A stretch of DNA of 64,000 nt from Conoideocrella luteorostrata (taxonomy: Eukaryota > Ascomycota > Sordariomycetes > Hypocreales > Clavicipitaceae), in assembly GCA_032433595.1 (NCBI GenBank), contig JASWJB010000025.1, forward strand, positions 1 through 64,000, given 5' to 3'. The notes below the pieces were generated by a model. That model saw only the letters and a list, made by a program, of their open reading frames with translations, searched no databases and was not told the origin of the DNA. This document shows positions 22,601 to 33,280 of this stretch, one piece after another. Position 1 is the stretch's first letter, and each line of letters begins with the position of its first letter. The translations under genes were made by a program, and so were the position numbers.

Positions 22601-24368
22601 TTGAATCTCCTGAAGTTCAACCTACTCCTCCTTTGGATCAGACAAATCGCCTTTTTTCTTTCTTTCCTCCCCACCGCAATCCATCATACGCATCCGCATC
22701 CCCCAATTCAAATTAGTCTTGCTGCACACCAGTTTCGTCAATCGCAACAAAGTCCTCAATCTGCCGAATCAGGAGGGCGGTTTTCAAACGGTCGTCTACA
22801 TTACAACGAGCCGCTGCTCTCCCTTAGCTCGCTCTCGTAGAGCTTCATTTCCCTCCCTTCAAATACTTGCAGAGCGATAGCCATCACGTCTCCACTGTTT
22901 GCAGTGTACAGCAGCTCCGTATCAAACTGACTACGAAGTTGTTATTCATTAGTATCAGCTGGTACTGTTGTCATACCAGGTAAGACTAAACTTGATCCGA
23001 TCTATCAGATTCTTTTGCTGTCTGATTGCTCTTTCCTGTCAGCGTGGAGAGCCCAGGAGGCGTTGTGCCCCCATTTGTTTTCTCGCCTTCGGCTCTTGCT
23101 TAAAAAGGGCTTGCTAATCCGTCTTGGTTGGTAGACCAGTGACCGGCATACACTTGTCATAGACATACTACAACCAGGCATCATCGTACTCTAACAGCAC
23201 GCCTTAACAAGACATACCAAAGGTATCGAAAAGACTTGAAGCCTGCACTGAGTGACGGAGAGACATTACGGCGGGGTGTTCTGCAGTACACACGCATGAA
23301 ATTGCTCCACGTTCCTCCCTTGGTATTCAGATTCCCGAAACTTGACTCTCTCAGGAATTTTCTCTTTACTCACTACGCTCGCCTCCTCCAATGGGATGAC
23401 ATCTGAGCCAGACATCCTAAGCCTTTACTGTACTATCACGGCCACCAACTTCGCCGATTTGAGAAGGTCAAGCCTAGAAGGGCAAGACAATCCACTTTGG
23501 TGCTTCAGAGTGATCTTCTCTTCTTGGAATGCGAGTGTCTCTGCTGAGGATCGGGACTGTTCTCCGCCACTGCCAGGATCTCATCGCGCTGCCAGTAAGA
23601 TGACCCCAGTCCGCCTGTTGTCTCACTCAAGCCCCCCCCCTCCAACTTTTTGGGAGGGGAAAAGAGCAACCCCCCATGGGCGTTTAGCTGACAGGTCTCC
23701 GCAACATAGCAAAAGCATACACATACACATTAGTCTGGCCTTGTACCATTATCAAATCTCCGAGAGAGAGACTAAGCGCTTCCCTTGCCTTGCCTGCGGG
23801 AAGCCCCTCCTGACTGAGTGATTCTCGTCGGATAAGACCTCCTCGAGACCTGGTTTAAACAGACCGTGCAACCACCTCTTTTAACCAAGACAGTGGTCGG
23901 CATTCTTCAACTGTTTGCTTCTCTTTTTTTTTTTTTTTGCATCTCTACACTCTTCCTTTCCTGGCACCTTCATGTCTACTGCTAAGTTCCAGTTTCCATT
24001 ATACAAGCCCTTTGATGTGAGTCGAATACCTAGACTATGTTCCACGACCCTACCTACGCTGCAGCGTAAAGACCGAATCCTTTTCGCATCTGGCTCTGCT
24101 ATGTTTCCCCTTCTACCTCTTGTCTCTACCTCTTGCACACCGTCGGTGGATTCCACATACTCTCCACATTCGATACCCTTCGACAGACACCAGAACGAAC
24201 AACGCTAATAGCAGTGGCCTACAGTTGGGAGTTGACACAAGACGAACAATCATAGTTGGCGAGGACGACGGGCTCATCTCTCCGAATACCATTACTCTCA
24301 AATACGAAGAAGCGGCACGGGAAGCTAGCGGAGGTGACAGTCGGAGGGATTCTCTTCCTTTTTTAAAG
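22601..24368 (+). promoter_or_regulatory. probable promoter and long 5' leader of medA
   Basis: About 1.8 kb of pyrimidine-rich sequence leads into the medA start. It includes C/T runs near 22650-22700, a poly-T tract at about 23921-23938 and CT-rich blocks near 24105-24135. Several short plus-strand frames begin with ATG here, such as 23915-24208. If this is transcribed they would act as upstream ORFs. Developmental regulators of this kind often have long leaders. The transcription start cannot be fixed from sequence alone. Confidence 0.45.
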
Positions 24369-26617
24369 ATGGCAACCTACAGCAAAGTACAGTTGCCAGC
24401 AGTGCCCGGTAGGTTTTCTTTCTTTTCTCCCAAAATTTGCGCAGTTCTTGGTTGTTTTCATGCCACCATTTGGAGTGGTATGTTTTCAGTAGCCTCCGAG
24501 GATAAAGACATAATCTCGTATAGCTGTGAGGCGTGGAAAGAAAGCGGACTGCAGACGGGAAGACGACGGGCTTTGACGGCTTTGCATCGATGGCTAACTT
24601 TTGGGGTTTGTTTTCTTTATTTCGAGCAGGCTATGATACGGCACGATATCAAGACACAACGTACGATCAATATCCGGCTCAAAGTTTTTCGGCTCAACAA
24701 ACGGAGAAGTTTGCGCAGCTAAATCAACAGTCGTTTGCATCTAACAATGCTGTTGCCCAATACATACCGGCTGGGCCAACGGTGGTCTCTTGCCAGCCCA
24801 TGTCCGGTCTGTTCGGGACCAAAGTATTTCTGAAATTCTCGTCCCAGTATGATCTGTTTTCGATGTCATCGGCCATGCCGTATTTCTCGATGTATTTTGG
24901 CTCCGAGAAGGTTCCTGTCCAGGACATGGTCCGAGAAACGCAAGATACAACGGGTTTCGTTTATGCGTGCAGTGCAGATGCTCCGCAGCTGATGGTCACG
25001 GGCTGTAATGGAAACAACGTGCCTTTATCATTAATTGTCGAAGGGCCATCTGGAGAGGAGATCTCGCGGACAGTTGCAGGGTCTTTTCAGTATCTTGAAG
25101 GGTCTGGGGATCCAGACATCACGCGGACAAGCAAGCTCTCGAAGCATGAGCCAACGGCAGCTGGACCGCAAATCGATCATGGGAGTAGTACCTCACCAAA
25201 AACCGTGGATAATTCTCTGCAACCAGAAACGGCTACAAATAGCTACGACTATCCATCACAGCAGGCCCAATACGCAAATGCTTTCCCTCAAGGCAACAGC
25301 GATATGATTACAACGTATAGAAGCAGCAGCTTTACAGATCCGCATTATCGGCGGCCCGCTCCATCGTGGAGCGGGTTTGGTGGGCCATTGGGAAGTACGA
25401 GAAGCTCTCTAGATCATTCTGCTTTGAGCAGTGGGAGGCCGAGTCTAACGCCACTCCCGATGCCATCATCGGCGGGGAATAATGGAGCACCTCAGCTCAT
25501 CCGGACCAGCACAATCGCCAACGGTTCTAATGGTAACGGCTCATACCATCCTATTTCGCTGTACTCCAGCAAAGCCGTCCTGAAAATAAACGGAAAGCTC
25601 GACACCATGGCCGAAAATTGGACTCAAGAAGAGTGGGACAACAAGAGACGAATTGTCATGTTCAGGAAAACGCAAACCGGCTCGACTCTCACAACCAATT
25701 TCCGAGCCGTTCCAGTGAATGAACGGCCGCCAAATAGCATCTGCGTATCTTGTATCTGGTGGGCCGAGAAGGCCGAGTGTTATGTCACGTCTGTCGACAC
25801 CATTCTCTTGCTGGAGCAGCTCGTCGCTGCGCCAAACCGATTCAGCGTGGAGGAGAAGAACCGTATCCGTCGTAACTTGGAAGGCTTCCATCCACTAACT
25901 GTCTCCAAAGCCAAGGCCGACAGCGAGGAATTCTTCAAGATCATCATGGGCTTTCCAAATCCCAAGCCTCGCAACATTGAAAAGGACGTCAAGGTCTTCC
26001 CCTGGAAGATACTTGAGCCAGCCCTCAAGAAGATTATTGGCAAGTACAGCGCTAGCCCCAGCAGCACTCTTCCACCCACCAGCATGATGAACACGGCGAG
26101 TGCCACTCCATATGCACCGCTGCCAACGCCGCCTGGTCACGGCATGGCATCTCAGCAAAGTCTTCCATCGCACCATGGCGATCCTCACAGTCAGTACTCT
26201 GTGCACTCAAGCCATCATGACCCTATCCCATCACCACGGTCTCTATCAGGTTCGCACCCCACGTGGACCCCCTACACGACCGCCCCAGGTTACGCATCAT
26301 CTACGCGAGCACTCAGCCCTACTGGACGACATTCAAGCCCTCATCAGACCCAGCATGCGCCACCTATGCGCATCAACACAAACCCTTTACCGGCCGTAAC
26401 GACATATGACTCTCGCACCGTGTCCACCGCCGGATACAGTTCAAGCGGCTTGCACACACCCATCAGTCAACATCCTTCATCAACGGCGACACCTCCGCGT
26501 TGGGACAGCACATCTGCAAGCTATTCGGATGGCTACCCAAGCTTGACTGCGCACCATCCAACCGGACCCCCGGTATACAGCGCAGGGGGCTACGGAGATG
26601 GAGCGCCACGTGCATAG
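24369..26617 (+). CDS. medA: MedA/Ren1/Acr1-type developmental regulator (Medusa)
   Basis: Two exons, 24369-24408 and 24630-26617, joined over a 221-bp intron (GTAGGT...GAGCAG), encode 675 aa. Exon 1 gives MATYSKVQLPAVPG, which joins in frame to YDTARYQ. The long open frame reads back through the intron to 24533, but its extra residues look like translated intron. The conserved block, about residues 340-485, contains NWTQEEWDNKRRIV, CVSCIWWAEKAECYVTS and FPWKILEPALKKIIGKY. This is the core of fungal MedA, Ren1 and Acr1 proteins, nuclear regulators of conidiophore patterning and sporulation. The flanks are Ser/Pro/Gln/His-rich and probably disordered. The gene sits at the edge of a 16-kb desert, which fits heavy developmental control. 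Family assignment is by recall of this block. Confidence 0.85.
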
Positions 26618-28353
26618 ACGTGGTGCGGCGGACGACGACAGCCTGTGCAAACCGACGAGGCAAATCAGTCAGCGGGCTTGCCAGGGACTCTGCACCTTAC
26701 CGAACCGTCTGGTGCCTGATTCGGTTTCTTGATGTCACATTAGGAAATGGCATACAGCCAACTAGAAGGTGCAGAGTCTTGTGTCCCTCGTGAGCACAGC
26801 ATGCCTCATGAGGGTGCGGACCGGACAGTCATGTGGTTGGTTGTCCGTTTGCGGGAGGAAAGTGGGGCCGCTGAGCAAGTCCAATCAAAACACTGCGGAG
26901 TACGCCCACACCGTTGTGGGTCCACCACCGAACTCATCTGCCCATGGGGTGGTGGCTTGAAGGAGCCTGCGCGTGCGTCTTTATTGGCTTCATTATGGCG
27001 ATGATGATGGCCATGTTGTTGCTCTTCGGCGAACTACCGGAGTTGACCTTTTGCTATGGCGATGGTGGGACGTTGTTCAGGTGGGCTGAACGGATGTGGT
27101 GCCATCGTTTCTTCTGCATCTGCAGTTCTGCACCCAAACGGGCACAGCTTCTGCCCCGTATTGCCTTTGTTTCATTGCTCAGCGATGCCAGCATTATCTC
27201 TGCTTTTTCTGCGAGTCTTGTTTCTATTTCAATGCCTGATCTGACAATATGGCGTTTAGCCGAATCTGGAGGATTGGCCTTTTTTGCAGCCACATTTTCA
27301 AAGACATGGCTGTACATGCCTTATCAATACTGCATGAGCGTGCTTACTGTGCTGTTTAGCATTTTTAATGGGGAGATGACTATCCGTATCTTCATTACTT
27401 ACTACTTAGTCGGGAAATACATGCCATTCGGATCAATTATTTTGATTGGCAGCTAAGGTCGCGCGAGACTTTTTATTCTTGGACCGGATTTGTTAGTTTG
27501 AAAAGAGGCATATATATATACCCTTCAGGTGCGAAAGAGCTTTTCAGCTCTTTCCCTTGTTTTGGCCTCTATCATGCTTTTTTTATACTGGCTCATGGTT
27601 GTTTGTCATTTTGCTGTGGTATTTTCTGCCTGCTGTCTTTGGTCGTTTATTTTTACTTTTATTTTTATTTCATTTTTTCTTCAGCTTTTTCTTATGGCTC
27701 TAGCATCAGAAAGGTGCAGCCCCCAATATTATATCATGGCAAGAGAAGGAACTTTGTTTTGCGTATGAGAGGACGATTTAGTGTGTCGAAGCAAGGTGTT
27801 GAGGAATATCATTTATGAGCGGGAACATGGGATACTGGAGAGCTGCGGGTTGCCTTGGGAGGCGCATTGTGGGCTGAGGCCTGGGATGGAAGATAATATG
27901 GATGATGATAGTATTAAGATGTTAATAATAATTTCCCCTATTCTACATCTGCTTTCCCCCACCTTTCTTCTCTCCTCTTTTTTTCTGTAAAAGAATTCAA
28001 GTTGATTTGTGATGATAATACATTGAGTTGAGGGTGAGTTGCTCAATACTCACTAGCTAGATCAAGAAGTGTGTTAATGGGACAAAACATTGTTTGTGCA
28101 GAGCTGTCTTGGTACATCAGAGGACTTTTGTTTATATGAATTAGGTTTCGAATCGAATAAACTACACTACACCAGACTCAAATATCATGCCCTGACCTGG
28201 CACGAATAAATTCATCCCCAGGTCTCCAGAATTGTACATCATCTTCTTGCAGCTAATATGAGCCCGCAAACCGCAAAAACAACACAACATAATATACACA
28301 GTCCTCCATTGTCATCTGCGATTGCGTTTGCAGCTGCACCACTCTCTCGTCAC
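26618..28353. other. spacer and probable medA 3' untranslated region
   Basis: About 1.7 kb with T-rich tracts (27560-27700). A plus-strand frame at 26914-27456 is Met/Phe/Leu-rich by composition only and has no recognisable domain. A GGAGTACGCC motif variant lies near 26897. I see no gene. Confidence 0.4.
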
Positions 28354-29326
28354 CTACTCAACCCGAATGCTCTGCCAACTACCGCTCTTATCGCCATAAA
28401 CGTACTGCCTCGCCCTCCTGCCCGGTCCATCACCACCGGCATAGTCGGTAATCGTAACGCTCTTGTAGTACGCCAGAAAAGGAGCCTTGGACCAGTCCGC
28501 ATATCCTCCAGCCCACTGGACGGTACCCGGCGCGGCGCCCTGCCGTCCGGCAACCCAAGTGCCGAGCTTGAGCTGCATGGGAGTCTGGGGAAAGCCGGAA
28601 CCGCCTTTCGCGTCTTTAGCCAACAGAGTGCGAACAGGCTTCCCGTCAATAGACCAGACGATCTGCTTCTTTGTCCACTCGATGGTATACCTGTGCGCAG
28701 AGGTAATGGGGTTGCTGACGGGGTGGAACTTGCCGCGGTCGTAGGTCGTCGTGTCGCCTTTGCTGAAGTAATTTGTCTGGACTTGGGCATTGTCGCCGCC
28801 GAGCCATTCCCAGTCGATCTGGCACAGTTAGCATACGCAGACACCATCACTCACCAAGGTTTGGGGATGTTGGGGGGCCGTTTACCTCATCAAGATCATC
28901 TGACTGAAGCACTACACTTGTCACGATACCCTTCCCCGGAGCTGCCTGAGCGACAACGTCGACCCTCCCAAAGAAGATGTACTTTTTGGTCTCGATGGTC
29001 GGTGCGTTTGTATCCCGCTCGATCTTGAAGACTGCTCCGCTGTTGCCGTACGAGAGGGTTGTGCCTTGGGCCGGGGTGAAGACGCCGCAGGGGTCGCGGG
29101 CGAAGTTGCATGATGCTTTCTGGTTGCCGAATGCGGGATCAGCAGGACAGCCTGTTGATGTGGTTATTTTCACTAGTCAGCTGTGATGCGATTCATGACA
29201 TGCGGAACGACTTGCTGGGTTGGTGCTACCGTTGTCTTTGATAGGACTGCATTTGCTGAAGGTTTGGCCGGTGACGATAGTCGCTGCGGCCAGGGCCAGC
29301 ACAGCCGTGGATACGCTGGAAAGCAT
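28354..29326 (-). CDS. secreted Crh-type GH16 cell-wall transglycosylase
   Basis: Three exons, 29230-29326, 28886-29151 and 28354-28818, encode 275 aa. The N terminus (LSSVSTAVLALAAATIVTG) is a signal peptide, followed by a short Cys-containing region (KCSPI, CPAD). The GH16 catalytic motif DEIDWEWLGGD spans the exon 2/3 junction, with the two active-site Glu residues and the Asp of the family. WTKKQIVWSIDGKPVRT and the WAGG-YADW segment are typical of Crh/Utr2-like enzymes, which cross-link chitin to beta-1,6/1,3-glucan. Unlike most Crh proteins this model stops at GSWQSIRVE, with no Ser/Thr-rich tail, chitin-binding module or GPI signal. It therefore looks like a soluble wall enzyme unless a further 3' exon was missed. 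All three junctions keep phase. Confidence 0.85.
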
Positions 29327-30640
29327 TGTCAAGGGGCTTGATTTCACTTGAAAATCGAGAACATAGAGGCTTTCCCGGAGAACATAAACAGAATGCGCAG
29401 AGTATATTTCGTGTAAGTGGAACAAGCAAAAGATGGTAGTAGTACTCCGTAGACTCTATCACCTTACTTATCCAGGGCGATATGCGGAATACTGCTGGTG
29501 TTTAGAAAAGAAATTAAAAGAGCCAAGGCTTTTGGAAGGAGGGCTAAAATTTCAATGAGTGTTTGTGTTTGACTATCAAGTCCCCTTGGGAGTGAAATTA
29601 TATTGTGGGAAAACTACTCCGTAGCTGTCGTGTTCATTATCCTTGTTCTGCCAGCACCAACTGGGACATTGTGATCAGCCACAATGGTACAAGTCCCCTT
29701 TTTTCCTTTTTTGCAGGGTCTGGAGCCCGGCCCAGCGCAGTCCAGAATAAGGCTATTGCTTGTCTAGAAGAAAGAAAAAACCAAAAAATTAAATAAATTG
29801 TGGCATAAGATCTGCTACCTCGTAGTACTCCGTACTTGGCACTCCATACTTGGCACTCCATACTTGAGCCTGTTCTGCGTCATTGAATGCACAGCCGCGC
29901 CGGCGGTGTACTCTTTAAATTGCGCTGTCTTTGAAGGGGATGATGGTGTCTGCCTCCCTGCTTCGGACGGGGATTTGGCGAGAAGGGGTTCAGTGATTGC
30001 TTTTTTTGCTTTTTATTTGGAGGGGGGTGGGGTGCACATACATACATATATACATGCAGACGAGGCTGAATGTACGGAGTGCATTCGGGAGGATACGATG
30101 CGGAGACAGCTGACTGAGATCATCTCACTGGATGGAGGGAGGGTGTGTATATGTATGTATGTATGTATGTATGTGTACTCCGTATGTGTGTGTTGTTTTT
30201 CAGAGTCAAACATTGGTTTTATGAGACCTTTGTTGTTCAAAGAGAAGCGGTCAGGCTGTAGAAGCGGTCTAGAGCATCTGTACAGTGACGGTTGTGGGAA
30301 AACCCATTACACATCTTGGGTAGTTGTAGTGATGGAGAAAAAGAGGTGTCTATGCAGTAGAGGTCTTGTTTTCGTAGATGCATTTGGGTTTCCTGTTGTC
30401 AAGTGTACATTTGCACACACGTAGTATGCATGCGGATGGGACGATTACAATCATGATGTAGTTGCGGCAATCGACGACGACGAAGCTCCTGGTCTCTGAT
30501 ATTGTTACTGCTGGCATGTCACTGGTGATTCTGAACTCCTAGGAAGTGGCATAAATCCGTAGCATTTGTTCCATGATTAATAGTCTCAATCCTCCCCCCA
30601 TGAATGGAAGCTGCTCATTTTACGCATCGTAGGAAGTGCT
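29327..30640. other. spacer with simple repeats
   Basis: About 1.3 kb upstream of the GH16 gene and downstream of the rhamnosidase gene. TACTCCGTA copies lie near 29442, 29607, 29826 and 30176. A tandem of CTTGGCACTCCATA units follows at 29834-29866, and a (TATG)n microsatellite at about 30149-30174. Plus-strand frames such as 29798-30424 have no recognisable domain. Confidence 0.45.
30149..30174. repeat. TATG tetranucleotide microsatellite
   Basis: About six near-perfect TATG units in a row, next to a TACTCCGTA motif. Confidence 0.7.
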
Positions 30641-33280
30641 TCATTTCCAAGGCTCCTCAAACTCGTAAACGCCAGACCAAACTTTCACCACCTTCCCACC
30701 CCTCGGCAGCCTCACCTCGGCCCTCGAATTCGGCGGCACCCGCACCTGCAATTTGAACAGGCCGTCCTTCAGATTCCACGCAGACCAGACCTCGCCATAC
30801 GGCCCCAAGAACGAGGCATTGGCGTGGGTTATGCCCGCGCCCGGAATGGGCTCTACCTTGACAGCCTTCCATGCAGGCTCGAGCGGTGCCAACCCCCCAA
30901 TCGTCTTGTGCATCCAGTCCGCCACAGCGCCAAAGGCATAGTGATTGAAGCTCGTCATTTCGCCGCTGTTGACATGTCCGTCTGCCAAAAGGCTGTCCCA
31001 TCGCTCCCACGTGGTTGTGCCGTTCATGACCACCTGGTACAGCCACGACGGCACCTTGGTCTGCACGAGCATTTGGTAGAAGTCGTCAACAGCGCCGATG
31101 GACTGCAGAGCCGGCGCCAGGGCAGGCGTGCCCGCGAACCCGGTCCCCACGAGATGGTCATTTTCGGCCACGAGGCTTCGCAGAGTGTCTGCCGCCGCGG
31201 CCTTTTGCGTCTCATCTGTGTAGAGGCCAAAGTTCAGCCCGAGAGCATACGCCGTCTGCGTGCGGTTCGCCATCTTGCCGTTGCCATCCATCCACGCTTT
31301 TTGGAAGCTGGTTCTCAGTTCGCCGTGCTGCTTGCTGTACGCCTCGGCGTTGGCGGCCATGCCCAGCGCAGCCGATATATTGGCCAGCAGCTCCGTCATG
31401 CGTACGAGATAGGCGTCGGCGACTAGGCATTTGTGAGTCGTGGCCGCTCCGGCATCCTCAGGAGGTGCTTTCGGATCCAGCCAGTCTCCGAACTGGGCGC
31501 CGCGTCGGTCCCAAAGCTTGTCTTCCTTCCGGGGGATGCCCTTGTCGATCCAAGCCTGCGACTGGGGATACTGCTCAGCAAGCATGTTCTTGTCGCCGAA
31601 GGACTGGAAAAGGTTCCACGGCCCTGCGACAGCGACATCGCCCCAAAAGGCGGCAGGGTCGTTCAGAGTGTCGGGCGGGATCGTTGGGACAAAGTACGGC
31701 ACTCTCATCGACCCCTGGCGCTGCATCTCGGACCACATGTCTTTGTGCCATCCCCTCCAGAACCCAGCGGTATTGTATAGGAAGTTGGCTGTGGGCCCAA
31801 ACGCATGCGCATCCCCTGTCCAGCCGAGCCGCTCATCCCTCTGAGGGCAGTCCGTGGAAATGCTGAGAAAGTTGCCCTTCATGGACCACTGGACGTTTTC
31901 GTGGAACTTGTTGAGAAGCTCATGAGAGCATGTAAATGACCCGGTTGGCTCCAGGTCGCTGTGGATAACCACGCCCGTGACCGTCTTGGCGGACAGCTCG
32001 GTGTCTTCAGGCCAGCCGTCGACTTGGACATATCGGAACCCGTGGAAAGTGAACCTGGGCTCCCAAGTCTGCTTCTGGCCGTTGAGGATCAAAGTGTCGG
32101 TTGCTTTGGCAGTTCTTAGCGGCCGCAGAGCAAGCTCGCCATTGTCCATGACCTCGGCGTGGCGCAGAGTTATGTTGGTGCCGATGGGTCCTCGCACATC
32201 GCTCAACCGCAGCCAACCTACCATGTTTTGGCCCATGTCCAGAATGGTCTTGTTGGAGGCTGACTTGAAGACCCTGACTGGCTTTATCTCCTCGATTTTC
32301 CGGACGGGTGGCGCATCCGGTGGCACCAACTCCCCCTTCACAGGAGGCAGCTGCTTGGCGGCAAGCCACTTGGAGTCGTCGAAGCCGGCTGACGACCAGT
32401 CCTTCAGATCAGCTTCCAGCCTCGAGTCATATGTCTCGCCGTCGTAGATTTCGGAAGACACCACGGGCCCGGTATTTGCTCTCCAAGAGGTGTCGGATGG
32501 CACCGTCACCACTGTTCCATTCTTCAGCGTCACGCGCAAAAGAGACTGCAGACCGATCGTGTCGCCCCAGATGTTGCGGTTGCTCGTGAAGGCATAACGT
32601 CCCGCGTACCACCCCTCTCCGACCAAAACCCCAATGGCATTCTCCCCCCTTTTTACAAGCTTCGTCACATCATACGTATCATACGCATGCCGAAAATTAT
32701 ACGACTGCCAACCAGGCGCCATGACTGCATCACCAACACGCTGCCCGTTCAGCTCCGCCTCGTACAGCCCCAGCGCCGTGATGTACAACCGAGCAGTCGC
32801 GACATCCTCGTCTGAGCGAAATGATTTCCGAAAATATATCGGCTGCTTCGGCCCATGAACTTCAGTCGGCCGATCCGCGGCAATCGGTCCAGCGCCAGCC
32901 CAGTCGTCGCGGCCGAGGAGACCAGTTTCCACGGCCACCCAATCGGACCAGGGCGTAGGGGTATTCGAGCTGTTGGCAAACGAGCGAACTCTTACTTGAA
33001 CGCTCTCGCCAGTCCTGAGCGGCTCATCCGGCCAGGGGACATAAATGGAGTCTGTTGTTTGGTATGACCTGGAAAGAGTGCCGTCTTTACCCGTGCCGTT
33101 GCCTTTGCCGCGGCTCACCTCGATGGTGTACGAGCTCTGTTGCCATGCTTGGGCGTCGCCCCGGAACCGCCAGGAGATGCGAGGCTTCGACTCTGCGATC
33201 CCGAAAGGCACTCTGTGATTTTCGAAGCTTAGATGAGAAATGGAAACCTCAGCCTGTGGGCCTGCTTGGTGGGCTGCCAT
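30641..33280 (-). CDS. GH78 alpha-L-rhamnosidase, probably intracellular
   Basis: Single exon, 879 aa. The order matches fungal and bacterial GH78 enzymes: an N-terminal fibronectin-like/beta-sandwich region (about 10-130), the rhamnosidase N module with ITALGLYEAELNG (about 168-180), a concanavalin-like module with GQNMVGW (about 356-362), then the (alpha/alpha)6 barrel. The acid motif CPQRDERLGWTGDA lies at about 478-491; Glu483 is the probable general acid. Downstream are TTWERWDS and SFNHYAFGAV, typical of the barrel's substrate pocket, then a C-terminal beta-sandwich. It releases terminal L-rhamnose from plant glycosides or pectin side chains. The N terminus (MAAHQAGPQ) has no signal peptide, so it probably acts inside the cell on imported rhamnosides. 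Two copies of this enzyme type, secreted and cytosolic, are common in fungi. Confidence 0.95.
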   Translation of the reverse strand: MAAHQAGPQAEVSISHLSFENHRVPFGIAESKPRISWRFRGDAQAWQQSSYTIEVSRGKGNGTGKDGTLSRSYQTTDSIYVPWPDEPLRTGESVQVRVRSFANSSNTPTPWSDWVAVETGLLGRDDWAGAGPIAADRPTEVHGPKQPIYFRKSFRSDEDVATARLYITALGLYEAELNGQRVGDAVMAPGWQSYNFRHAYDTYDVTKLVKRGENAIGVLVGEGWYAGRYAFTSNRNIWGDTIGLQSLLRVTLKNGTVVTVPSDTSWRANTGPVVSSEIYDGETYDSRLEADLKDWSSAGFDDSKWLAAKQLPPVKGELVPPDAPPVRKIEEIKPVRVFKSASNKTILDMGQNMVGWLRLSDVRGPIGTNITLRHAEVMDNGELALRPLRTAKATDTLILNGQKQTWEPRFTFHGFRYVQVDGWPEDTELSAKTVTGVVIHSDLEPTGSFTCSHELLNKFHENVQWSMKGNFLSISTDCPQRDERLGWTGDAHAFGPTANFLYNTAGFWRGWHKDMWSEMQRQGSMRVPYFVPTIPPDTLNDPAAFWGDVAVAGPWNLFQSFGDKNMLAEQYPQSQAWIDKGIPRKEDKLWDRRGAQFGDWLDPKAPPEDAGAATTHKCLVADAYLVRMTELLANISAALGMAANAEAYSKQHGELRTSFQKAWMDGNGKMANRTQTAYALGLNFGLYTDETQKAAAADTLRSLVAENDHLVGTGFAGTPALAPALQSIGAVDDFYQMLVQTKVPSWLYQVVMNGTTTWERWDSLLADGHVNSGEMTSFNHYAFGAVADWMHKTIGGLAPLEPAWKAVKVEPIPGAGITHANASFLGPYGEVWSAWNLKDGLFKLQVRVPPNSRAEVRLPRGGKVVKVWSGVYEFEEPWK

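Noticed and set aside
24533..24629. N-terminal extension of the medA open frame
   Set aside because: Reads through a stretch with a clear donor/acceptor pair; the upstream exon joins in phase and gives a better N terminus.
26914..27456. Hydrophobic 180-residue frame downstream of medA, possible membrane protein
   Set aside because: Hydrophobicity follows from T-rich DNA; no family resemblance, and it lies where the medA 3' untranslated region is expected.
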